A stretch of DNA of 64,000 bases from RBC038 sp041390625 (lineage in GTDB: Bacteria; Chloroflexota; Dehalococcoidia; UBA2979), in contig JAWKPM010000001.1 of NCBI GenBank assembly GCA_041390625.1, positions 310,001 to 374,000 of the forward strand. Direction: 5' to 3'. The notes under the pieces are model-generated. The model was not told the origin of the DNA and ran no database searches. It worked only from the letters and a program-made list of their open reading frames with translations. This document shows positions 52,896 through 60,757 of the stretch, piece by piece (the first letter of the stretch is position 1; every line of letters begins with the position of its first letter). Both the position numbers and the translations under genes were made by a program.

Positions 52896-54104
52896 CTAGT
52901 CGGGCGGCGTGCCGAACGCGCCCGCATCGCGCAGCGCCTCGATCTCCGGCCAGCTGTAACCGGCCTCGAGCATGACGGCCTCGGTGTGCTCGCCGAAGCG
53001 CGGCCCGAGGTGGTCGAGGTGCGCCGGCGACTTCGAGAGGTGCACGGGCGAGCCGACGATCGGCCACTCCGTGCCCTCCTCGTCGGCGACCTTCACGAGG
53101 TAGTCGTTCGCCCACGCCTGCTCGTCCTCGCTGATCTCGAGGTAGTCGGCCACCGGCTGCACGAGCAGGTCACGCTCGTGGAACAGCCGCACCCACTCGT
53201 CACGGCTCTTGCGCTTGAAGATCTCGTCCATCTTCGCCACGACCTCGCGATGTCGAGGCAGGCGCTCCGCCGCCGTGCCGTAGGGCGGCTCCGTGAGCTC
53301 GGGCGCCTCCATGACCTCGCAGAACTGCTTCCACCACTTGTCGGCAGGCAGCGCGCCGATCATGAACCACTTGCCGTCGCCGGCCTCGTAGTGCGTCCAG
53401 GTCGGGCCTCGATCCAGCCGGTCCCGCGGCGGCGTGAGCGCGCCCGCCCACATCGCCCCGGTAATGCCGAAGGACTGAATGCACATCTGCGAGCCGTAGA
53501 GCGAGGTGTTGACCTCCTGCCCCTCGCCCGTCCGCTCGCGATGCAGCAGCGCGAGGACGATGCCGTAGCCCGAGACGAGCGCGCCGACGTGGTCGGCCTG
53601 TGGGAAACCCGCGGGCGTGGGGTCACCATCGGAGCCCATAGTGACCGACATGAAACCGCCACGAGCCTGCGCCAGCGTGTCCATCGCTCCCGTGTGACGC
53701 TCGGGCCCGAGGTGCCCCCAACCGCTCGCCGAGGACAGGATGATCCTCGGGTTCCGCTCCGTCAGCGTCTCGTAGGTGATGCCGAGGCGCTCGATGGCGC
53801 CGCCCCGAAGGTTGTTGTGGAAGACGTCGGCCCCTTCGACGAGGCGCCAGAAGACCTCTTTGCCGCGCTCGTTCTTCAAGTTCAGGGTGATGGATCGCTT
53901 GCCTCGATTCAGCGCATCGAAGTAGGCGACGCGCTGTGGATTCGGGCTGGTGAGCGCGCCCACGCCCCGGCCGGGGTCGGGCAGCTCGTACGACTCGATC
54001 TTGATGACGTCGGCGCCCATGTCGGCGAGCATCGCCGTGGCATAGGTCCCCTGCTGCCAGATAGACAGGTCGAGGATCCGGTACCCCTCGAGTGGTCGTG
54101 GCAT
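52896..54104 (-). CDS. CaiB/BaiF (family III) CoA-transferase
   Basis: A 402-residue CoA-transferase. The catalytic Asp is in QADHVGALVSG, 21 residues before GEGQ. Family segments are RPLEGYRILDLSIWQQGTY, NRGKRSITLNLK, SSASGWGHLGPE and a C-terminal RFGEHTEAVMLE. The ATG at 54104 follows GAGGTG. It is convergent with the alpha/beta hydrolase and divergent from fabF. The acyl substrate is not predictable. Confidence 0.91.
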   Translation of the reverse strand: MPRPLEGYRILDLSIWQQGTYATAMLADMGADVIKIESYELPDPGRGVGALTSPNPQRVAYFDALNRGKRSITLNLKNERGKEVFWRLVEGADVFHNNLRGGAIERLGITYETLTERNPRIILSSASGWGHLGPERHTGAMDTLAQARGGFMSVTMGSDGDPTPAGFPQADHVGALVSGYGIVLALLHRERTGEGQEVNTSLYGSQMCIQSFGITGAMWAGALTPPRDRLDRGPTWTHYEAGDGKWFMIGALPADKWWKQFCEVMEAPELTEPPYGTAAERLPRHREVVAKMDEIFKRKSRDEWVRLFHERDLLVQPVADYLEISEDEQAWANDYLVKVADEEGTEWPIVGSPVHLSKSPAHLDHLGPRFGEHTEAVMLEAGYSWPEIEALRDAGAFGTPPD

Positions 54105-54261
54105 CTCAACACCTCGCGGTCCGTGCGGCGATCCGTGCGCAAGACGCGCGTATTGTCACACACCGGCGCAGCCTCGGCGGTCGATAGCGAGGTGCGCTGG
54201 TAGGATCGAGCCGCACCGCCGCCAGGTGGGCTGGATCACCCTCGAGGACCTCGGAGCACCC

Positions 54262-55521
54262 ATGACAACGCCAGGACAGCAGCGCACGCTCAACCGCGTG
54301 GTGATCACCGGCCTCGGTGCCGTCACGCCGATCGGCAACACGACCGCCGAGTTCTGGGAGGGCCTCCACACGGGACGCAACGGCATCACGCGCGTGACGC
54401 TCTGCGAGCCCGATGACTTGCCCGTGCAGATCGCCGGCGAGGTGAAGAACTTCGACGTCGAGGCGTACCTCGACCGCAAGACCGCGCGCCGCTCCGGCCG
54501 CTTCGCGCAGTTCGCCTACGCGGCCTCGAAGCAGGCGATCGATGACTCGGGCCTCGTCCTCGAGGGCGCACGCCGCGACGACACCGGCGTGGTGATGGCA
54601 ACCTCGGGCGATGCCTTCAACATGGGTCCGGAGTGGGACGTCCTGACGCAGAAGGGCCCGAACCGCGTCGACCCGCTCATCATCACGCGCATGGGCCAGC
54701 ACATGGCCGCGGCGCGCGTCGGTTCCGAGCTCGGCGTCCGAGGCGTGAACACGACCATCAACACGGCCTGCGCCTCCGGAACCGACGCGCTGGGCCACGC
54801 CCTCAACCTGCTGCGCCTCGGGCATGCCCGCGCGATCCTCGCGGGTGGCGCCGAGGCGATGATCACGCCGCTGTCACTGTCTTCGATGGGACGCCTCGGC
54901 GCGCTGTCCCACAACAACTCCGATCCCGAGCACGCGAGCCGCCCGTTCGACGCCGATCGAGACGGCTTCATCCTCGGTGAGGGCGCCGGCGTGCTGCTCC
55001 TGGAGACCGAGGAGTCGGCCCTGGAACGCGGCGCGCGCATCTACGGCGAACTCGCGGGCGTGGGCTGGTCCTTCGACGCCGCGAGCGACGCCGCACCGGA
55101 CGCGGAGGGACAGTCGCTCGCGATGACCCGAGCGCTCAACGACGCGGGGCTGACGCCGGCGGACGTCGACTACCTGAACGCCCACGGCACGAGCACGCCC
55201 TACAACGACAAGACCGAGACCGCCGCCATCAAGCTCGCGCTGGGCGAAGAGCACGCGCGACGCATCGCGATCTCGTCGACGAAGTCGATGACGGGCCACC
55301 TCGCCGCCGGCGCCGGCGGCATCGAGGCCGTGGCCTCGGTGCTCGCACTGACGAACGACTGCATCCCGCCGACCATCAACTACGAGACGCCCGACCCCGA
55401 GTGCGACCTCGACGTCGTGCCGAACACGCCGCGCGCCGCGAAGCTCAACGTGGTGATGTCGAACTCGTTCGGCCTCGGCGGGCAGAACGCCAGCGCCGTG
55501 TTCCGCCGCTACGAGGCCTAG
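54262..55521 (+). CDS. fabF: 3-oxoacyl-[acyl-carrier-protein] synthase II
   Basis: Extends acyl-ACP by condensing it with malonyl-ACP. The 419 residues include the KAS II catalytic triad: C170 in NTACASGTDAL, H308 in NAHGTSTPYND and H346 in KSMTGHLAAGAGG. The C-terminal NSFGLGGQNASAVFR is also typical. The ATG at 54262 has a GGAG upstream; a GTG at 54226 in frame is less likely. A -10-like TAGGAT is at 54201. No acpP or fabD is adjacent, so it is a lone elongation gene or part of a dispersed set. Confidence 0.94.
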   Translation: MTTPGQQRTLNRVVITGLGAVTPIGNTTAEFWEGLHTGRNGITRVTLCEPDDLPVQIAGEVKNFDVEAYLDRKTARRSGRFAQFAYAASKQAIDDSGLVLEGARRDDTGVVMATSGDAFNMGPEWDVLTQKGPNRVDPLIITRMGQHMAAARVGSELGVRGVNTTINTACASGTDALGHALNLLRLGHARAILAGGAEAMITPLSLSSMGRLGALSHNNSDPEHASRPFDADRDGFILGEGAGVLLLETEESALERGARIYGELAGVGWSFDAASDAAPDAEGQSLAMTRALNDAGLTPADVDYLNAHGTSTPYNDKTETAAIKLALGEEHARRIAISSTKSMTGHLAAGAGGIEAVASVLALTNDCIPPTINYETPDPECDLDVVPNTPRAAKLNVVMSNSFGLGGQNASAVFRRYEA

Positions 55522-55931
55522 TCCGAGTCCTGGCCGGCGGACTCGGCCCCCTCGAGGCTGATCGACCCCGACCAGCTCTCGATGCCGATCGCGAGGTCGG
55601 CTCGCAGTCGCGATCCGGCCGCTGGTCCCTCCTCGACGACGAGACGCGCCTCGACACGTGCGAGCGCGGTGTCTGGGTCGACTTCGACCGTGCCCTCGAC
55701 CGCGCTCGCGTTCACTTCGGCGTCGTCGCTCAGCAGCGTGAGGTAGGAGTCCGGCGGCTCGATCTCGATCGCGCCGCTGCGCCCCCGGCGCCAGCCGAAG
55801 ACCGCATCGAGGCCCCACGCCCCGGCTTCCCCTTCGATCGCCACGCGCACGCGCCCGTCGAGGAGGTCCTCGCGCTCGGTCACCTCGCCGGCGGCGCTCA
55901 GTTCCTCCTGCGGCTCGAGAAGCGGCTCCAT
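55518..55931 (-). CDS. Acidic beta-rich protein, unknown function
   Basis: A 137-residue soluble protein, strongly acidic, with alternating hydrophobic and charged residues (GRVRVAIEGEAGAWG, EGTVEVDPDTALARVEARL) suggesting a beta-sandwich. There is no signal peptide and no recognised family. It overlaps the convergent fabF by 4 bases. A zinc-ribbon gene lies 25 bases upstream on the same strand, so the two may be cotranscribed. Confidence 0.6.
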   Translation of the reverse strand: MEPLLEPQEELSAAGEVTEREDLLDGRVRVAIEGEAGAWGLDAVFGWRRGRSGAIEIEPPDSYLTLLSDDAEVNASAVEGTVEVDPDTALARVEARLVVEEGPAAGSRLRADLAIGIESWSGSISLEGAESAGQDSD

Positions 55932-55956
55932 GGCCGCATCGTAGCCACCGCGGGCG

Positions 55957-56214
55957 CTAGGCGGCGCGCTTCGTAGCCGCGCGTCTCACCGCCTCGGCGG
56001 GTTCTGTGATGCGCACGGGCACCTGGTAGGAGATCGCGCCGCACTGCACACACGAGTAGTACGTGTCGCCGATGTCCTCGACGCGGGCCATGTCGCCCTG
56101 GCAGCGCTTGCAGGCACGAGTGATGAGGCTCACGGGACGCTCGATTCCGTCTCGCGAGGCGGCGGGTACCACCTCGATCTCCCACTCGAAGCATGCCGGG
56201 CAGCCGTCACGCAC
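55957..56214 (-). CDS. Small zinc-ribbon protein
   Basis: An 85-residue protein with three C-x2-C pairs: CPAC (5-8), CKRC (35-38) and CVQC (55-58), suggesting one or two bound zinc ions. It ends with a basic Ala/Arg tail. The GTG at 56214 lacks a clear ribosome-binding site; translation may be leaderless. It could bind nucleic acid or a protein partner. No family is assigned. Confidence 0.6.
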   Translation of the reverse strand: MRDGCPACFEWEIEVVPAASRDGIERPVSLITRACKRCQGDMARVEDIGDTYYSCVQCGAISYQVPVRITEPAEAVRRAATKRAA

Positions 56215-56322
56215 GGGTTACGTTTCTGCTACGAGAATGTGAAATCGCGCACGAACGCCATCGAGGCCTTGAAGGCACCACGATGAGGGAGCTTCCGGGT
56301 GCAGCCGACGCAGATTCGAGGC

Positions 56323-56328
56323 TACAAT
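56323..56328 (+). promoter_or_regulatory. -10 element giving a leaderless transcript
   Basis: TACAAT ends 7 bases before the ATG at 56336 and no Shine-Dalgarno intervenes. Confidence 0.45.
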
Positions 56329-56335
56329 CGGCCGC

Positions 56336-56563
56336 ATGGTGAGCGAGCGCGCCCAGCGCCTGGCGATCGACTGCATGTGGCTCCGTCGAACCATCGACTC
56401 GAGCCAGGCGAACAACCCCTTTCAGACCCTCTGCTCGCACATCATCCGCGACGGCAAGGACTGCGTCGGGCCGTTCCTCGATGCGATGGAGACCGACTGC
56501 AAGCTCTGGGAGCCGAACGCGCGCCTCGCGGCACGCCTCGCCGAGACCGGCCGCAGCGTCTAG
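56336..56563 (+). CDS. Small protein of unknown function
   Basis: A 75-residue soluble, helical-looking protein with four Cys (in IDCMW, TLCSH, KDCVG, TDCKL) and a conserved-looking HIIRDGKDCVGPFLDAMETD. The ATG directly follows a -10 element, which supports it as a real leaderless gene. It lies between the divergent zinc-ribbon gene and thyX on the same strand as thyX. No family is recognised. Confidence 0.5.
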   Translation: MVSERAQRLAIDCMWLRRTIDSSQANNPFQTLCSHIIRDGKDCVGPFLDAMETDCKLWEPNARLAARLAETGRSV

Positions 56564-56712
56564 TCGGCGCGGAGCGACAAGCGCGCCTAGCGCCCGACCG
56601 GCCGCCCCCGTACCCTGTTCGAAACACGAGCGTCGAGGCGCTTTGTGTCTCCCCCGCCCGCTTCGCGAGTGTCCGCCCACGAGGTCCTCGGCTGGTCCGC
56701 TGAGGAGCATCC

Positions 56713-57681
56713 GTGACCACCATCGAGTCCCGGCCCGCGAGTGAGTCGATGACCGGCCAGTTCGAGCCCCCGACCCCTGAGGTGAACTCGGTGCCTTTCG
56801 AGGCCGCGACGCACGACGTCATGGGTGGCGCCGCTCGCCTCGAGGTGCGCGTGCACGAGCACGGCTTCGTTGCGCTCGTCGACGCGATGCCGCGCCTCGT
56901 GCCCGATGGGCAGACCGCGGATGCGGCCATCGTGCAGGCGGCCCGCGTCTCCTACGGCCAGGGCACGAAGCGGGTCAACGAGGACCGTGGCCTCCTTCGA
57001 TACCTCATGCGCCACCGCCACACGACGCCGTTCGAGATGGTCGAGTTCAAGTTCCACATGGCGATGCCGATCTTCGTCGCGCGCCAGTGGATCCGGCACC
57101 GCACCGCCAACGTGAACGAGTACTCGGGCCGCTACTCGATCATCCCCGATCAGTTCTGGCACCCGACCGTGGAGGACGTGCGACAGCAGTCCGCGACGAA
57201 CCGCCAGGGCGGCGACGAGCCAATGTCGGCACAGGGCATCGAGGGCATTCAGACGGCGCAGCAGTTCGTCGACTACCTCGACCGTGCCGCCGGGCTGTAC
57301 CCCGAGTACGAAACGCTGCTCGAGCAGGGCGTGTCACGCGAGCTGGCGCGCGTCGGACTGCCGCTCAGTGCCTACACGCAGTGGTACTGGAAGTGCGACC
57401 TCCACAACATCCTGCACTTCCTCGAGCTGCGGCTGGACCCGCACGCCCAACGCGAGATCCGCGAGTACGCCGAGGCGATGTACGCCCTCATCGAGCCGAT
57501 CGTGCCGGTGACGATGGAGGCGTTCCGCGACTACCGACTCGAAGGCCTGAACCTCACCCGCCTCGAGATCGACGCGATCCGCGCGAAGCTCCGAGGTGAC
57601 GGCGACGGCTCGCTCGACAGCAAGAACAAGCGCGAGCGTGACGAGTGGGAGCAGAAGCGAGGACGCCTCGGCCTCGACTGA
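56713..57681 (+). CDS. thyX: Flavin-dependent thymidylate synthase
   Basis: Makes dTMP from dUMP using methylene-tetrahydrofolate and FADH2/NADPH. The 322-residue protein has the ThyX signature RHRTANVNEYSGRY at 128-141, the preceding HRHTTPFEMVEF, and a C-terminal LRLDPHAQREIREYAEAM helix. It has an N-terminal extension of about 45 residues beyond typical ThyX and a charged C-terminal tail. GTG at 56713 has GAGGAG upstream. A TACCCT that could be a -10 is at 56611. Together with NrdJ it covers DNA precursor supply. Confidence 0.95.
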   Translation: MTTIESRPASESMTGQFEPPTPEVNSVPFEAATHDVMGGAARLEVRVHEHGFVALVDAMPRLVPDGQTADAAIVQAARVSYGQGTKRVNEDRGLLRYLMRHRHTTPFEMVEFKFHMAMPIFVARQWIRHRTANVNEYSGRYSIIPDQFWHPTVEDVRQQSATNRQGGDEPMSAQGIEGIQTAQQFVDYLDRAAGLYPEYETLLEQGVSRELARVGLPLSAYTQWYWKCDLHNILHFLELRLDPHAQREIREYAEAMYALIEPIVPVTMEAFRDYRLEGLNLTRLEIDAIRAKLRGDGDGSLDSKNKRERDEWEQKRGRLGLD

Positions 57682-57786
57682 GCTTCTGAGCACGTGGGCC
57701 GTTCGCCCTGCGCGTGCTGGCGAGGTGGCACTTCAGCCCCTCACGACCGCGCGAGAAGATGGGCTTCCTGATGTCAGGAGGTCCAC

Positions 57787-57960
57787 ATGCCGTACCACGT
57801 TCATCGCTTCGATCTGAAGATGACCCGCGACGAGCAGAAGCTCGAGCGCTTCCTCAACGGCCTCTCAGGCGAGGTCGTCTCGATCATCCCGAATGTGACC
57901 CTCGCTGTCCCGTGGGCACACCGAGTCGACTTCGTCCTGGTTGTCGAGAAGCTGCCCTGA
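57787..57960 (+). CDS. Small conserved-looking protein, unknown function
   Basis: A 57-residue protein beginning MPYHVHRFDLKMTRDEQKLE and ending VDFVLVVEKLP, with a strand-helix-strand-strand pattern reminiscent of DUF4177-type small proteins. The ATG at 57787 has a strong AGGAGG at ideal spacing, which supports it as real despite its size. It lies 105 bases after thyX and is convergent with the CoA-transferase. Confidence 0.65.
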   Translation: MPYHVHRFDLKMTRDEQKLERFLNGLSGEVVSIIPNVTLAVPWAHRVDFVLVVEKLP

Positions 57961-57977
57961 CGGCCCAGCCTTCGCGC

Positions 57978-59327
57978 CTAGTCCCCCAGCGCCGAGGCGC
58001 GCACGCCCGAGGGGTAGAAGTGCGTGTTGATGGCGTCGCGCAGCTCACCTCGATGGTCGGGGTGCGCGATCGCGATCAGTTGCTCGGCGCGCTGGCGCTG
58101 GCTCTTCCCCCCGAGGCGGGCGATGCCGAACTCGGTCACGACGAAGTCCGCGAACGTCCTCGGGACCGTCACGTAACCCTCGGCCGGCCCGGGCGCCACG
58201 ATGCGGGTAATCGTGCCGCCGGTCGCCGTCGCGGGCACGACGGTGATCGCCTTGCCGCCGGGCGAGATCGCCGCGCCGATGTGGAACTCGGTCTGGCCGC
58301 CCGTGCCGTTGTAGACGCGCGTGCCGATGGCCTCGGAGTAGACCTGCCCGGTGAGGTCGACCTCGAAGGCGTTGTTGATCGCCGTGAAGCGCTCGTGACG
58401 TCCGATGCTCATGATGTGGTTCACCGAGGTCACGCGCCGCGCCTCCAGCGGTGGGTTGCTGTTCAGCCAGTCCCAGTGCTCCTGCGTGCGCGCGTTCACC
58501 GAGGCCGTGACGTGCAGCCCGACGTCGTACGTCTTCCTCGATGAGTTGAAAACGCCCTCCATCATCAGTTGCACCACGCCCGCCGGCGTGATCTCGGAGT
58601 GCCAGCCGAGGTCCTTCTTGCCGTGAAAGGCGCCAAACTCTGGCAGGAAGGTCGCCGTGCGCCCGGCGCCGATCTGGCAGGTGTCCCCGTCCTCGATGAT
58701 CTCGTTCACGAAGCCGGCGATCGTTGCCGCCGCGTCGGTCCCGGCGCGCTCGAGGAGCGGCAGGCCGTCGAGGGCGGTCGGGATGATCGCGCTCACCTGC
58801 GAGACGTGGATGCGCTCGCCGGGCACGTCCGGCAGGAACGGGCACACCTCGACGACCGAGGTGCGCGAGCGCTCGATGTAGTCGAGCTTCTGCCACGCAA
58901 GGCCGCCCGTGCCCATGTAGCCGTTCTCGTCGGGCGCCGTGACGCTGCAGTGGAAGTAGTCCATCGGCTCGCGCTCGGACTCGGGTAGGCGGTCCCAGAC
59001 GTTGAAGGAGTTCGAGAACAGGCTCGGGTACCAGTCGACCCGCCGGTCCATCAGCCCAACCCGCGCCGTCGCGCCGGCGAAGATCTCCGATGAGAGGTCG
59101 AAACCGAGCTCGGCGTATTCGTCGCCGAACCACTCCTGGGCGGGCGAGGGCGACGAGGAGATAATGCGAACGTTCATCCCGAGCTCGACGACGCGCGCGA
59201 AGAGCGCGGGGATCAGGCTGCGCGCGTCGGCGCCGATGCCGGAGCGCAGCACGTCGCCCGGCTGCAGCAACTGGGCCGCCTCCTCGGCGGACATGAACTT
59301 CGCGTTGTATTCGTCCTGCCAGCCCAT
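57978..59327 (-). CDS. Acetyl-CoA hydrolase/transferase-family (4-hydroxybutyrate CoA-transferase-like) enzyme
   Basis: A 449-residue family I-type CoA-transferase. The catalytic Glu is probably E245 in LGWHSEITPAG, the position that forms the glutamyl-CoA thioester in 4-hydroxybutyrate CoA-transferase. Other family marks are HVSQVSAIIPTALDG, NEIIEDGDTCQIGAG, FTAINNAFEVDLTGQV and PRTFADFVVTEFGIARLGGKS. It probably exchanges CoA between acetyl-CoA or succinyl-CoA and a short carboxylate. The ATG at 59327 follows GGAGGG. It is mechanistically distinct from the CaiB-type transferases in the window. Confidence 0.9.
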   Translation of the reverse strand: MGWQDEYNAKFMSAEEAAQLLQPGDVLRSGIGADARSLIPALFARVVELGMNVRIISSSPSPAQEWFGDEYAELGFDLSSEIFAGATARVGLMDRRVDWYPSLFSNSFNVWDRLPESEREPMDYFHCSVTAPDENGYMGTGGLAWQKLDYIERSRTSVVEVCPFLPDVPGERIHVSQVSAIIPTALDGLPLLERAGTDAAATIAGFVNEIIEDGDTCQIGAGRTATFLPEFGAFHGKKDLGWHSEITPAGVVQLMMEGVFNSSRKTYDVGLHVTASVNARTQEHWDWLNSNPPLEARRVTSVNHIMSIGRHERFTAINNAFEVDLTGQVYSEAIGTRVYNGTGGQTEFHIGAAISPGGKAITVVPATATGGTITRIVAPGPAEGYVTVPRTFADFVVTEFGIARLGGKSQRQRAEQLIAIAHPDHRGELRDAINTHFYPSGVRASALGD

Positions 59328-59435
59328 CGACGACCCTCCGTGCGCAGCCGGGATTCTGAACCCGCCCGAACCACGCGCATCATACCGGAGGCCGTCGAGG
59401 AGTTCGGCAGAGGTGTCAGGGGCTCCGAGAGTGGG

Positions 59436-60725
59436 CTAGCCGCCACCACCGCCGCCGTCGCCCGCAGCGAGCGCGAGCCGGCCTCGAGCACGGGCCCTCG
59501 ACGCCTCGAGCAGCAGTCTCGAGGCGCCCGTCATGAAGAGCGCGACGATGATGCCGGAGAAGCCGACCGTGAGCGGGGCGCCGTAGCGGTCGGTCAGGAA
59601 CGAGATCGGCACGCCGCCCAGCGGCATGAGCGACCACGTGAGCATGTACACGCTCATCACGCGGCCGTGGTAGTCGGGCTCCGTGATCATCATGACCTGG
59701 GTGTTGTTCAGCGCCATGAACGTCATCGAGGAGAGGCCGACGACCACGAGGAGCGCGCACGCCAGCCAGAAGTTCGGCGACCATGCGAAGGCGGCCAGCG
59801 AGATGCCGAACACGACACCCGCGCCGACCTGGAACCCCGTGGCCTTCGGATGCTCCGAGAACGCGGCGACGAGGAGCGACCCGGCCAGCGCCCCAACCCC
59901 GCCCACGGTGTACATGAACCCGAGGCCCTTCGGGTCGACGTGGAAGACATCCTCCTGGAACACCGGCAGCAGCATCTGGTACGGCCAGCCGATCAGCACC
60001 GGCACGAGCGCGACCACGATGAGGCCCGCAATCAGCCGGTTCTCGACGAAGACGTAGCGGACGCCTGCCTTCATCTCCTGCCACATGGGCAGACGTTCTC
60101 GGTCGCTCGCACTCGAGGTGCGCTGGCTCGCATCGGGCACACCGAGCTGGAGCAGCAGAAGCACGACGACGTACGCGGACGCCATGAAGAAGTAGACCAT
60201 CGTCGCGGACTCATCGAAGGCGATCATGACGCCGGCCAGCGTCGGCCCGATCACCCTCGTGAGGTTCATCGCGGCGTTGTTGAGCGCGATCGCGTTCATC
60301 AGCAGGCGCTCGTCGACGAGCTCCGGGATGAGCGCCTGCCGCGCCGGCCCGTTGAACGAAAACATCGTCCCCTGCCACACGCCGGCCACGATCAGGTGCC
60401 ACATCTCGAGGGCGTCGAACAGCAGCAGGAACGCGATCCCGAGGCCCATCAGCCCCTGGCCCGCCTGTGCGAGCACGAGGACGCGCTTGCGGTCGAATCG
60501 GTCCGCCACGGCGCCGCCGAGCAGCGAGAACGCGAGCATCGGCAGGCCCCACGAGGCCATCACCCAGCCGATCGAGGACGCCTGACCGGTGAGGTTCAGC
60601 GCGAGGAACCCCCGCGCCACGATGTGCATCTGGTTCCCGAGGAACGACGCAATCATCGAGAGCCACAGGACGCGGTACGGGCCGACCGCCAGCGAGGCGA
60701 ATGTTCGCCCGCCGACCCCGCTCAT
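59436..60725 (-). CDS. MFS transporter (enterobactin-exporter/DUF894-like)
   Basis: A 429-residue, twelve-helix major facilitator. It has the early motif GGAVADRFDRKRVLVLAQ (loop 2-3), GPARQALIPELVDERLLMNAIALNNAAMNLTRVIGP (about residues 124-159), and HGRVMSVYMLTW. The C-terminus ends in a Gly-rich tail. It is the paralogue of the gene immediately upstream (33 bases between stop and start). The ATG at 60725 has no clear ribosome-binding site, so it may be translated through coupling. The substrate is unknown. Confidence 0.87.
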   Translation of the reverse strand: MSGVGGRTFASLAVGPYRVLWLSMIASFLGNQMHIVARGFLALNLTGQASSIGWVMASWGLPMLAFSLLGGAVADRFDRKRVLVLAQAGQGLMGLGIAFLLLFDALEMWHLIVAGVWQGTMFSFNGPARQALIPELVDERLLMNAIALNNAAMNLTRVIGPTLAGVMIAFDESATMVYFFMASAYVVVLLLLQLGVPDASQRTSSASDRERLPMWQEMKAGVRYVFVENRLIAGLIVVALVPVLIGWPYQMLLPVFQEDVFHVDPKGLGFMYTVGGVGALAGSLLVAAFSEHPKATGFQVGAGVVFGISLAAFAWSPNFWLACALLVVVGLSSMTFMALNNTQVMMITEPDYHGRVMSVYMLTWSLMPLGGVPISFLTDRYGAPLTVGFSGIIVALFMTGASRLLLEASRARARGRLALAAGDGGGGGG

Positions 60726-60757
60726 GCCAGCAGAGACGTTGGGGGGTGGAGCGGCCC

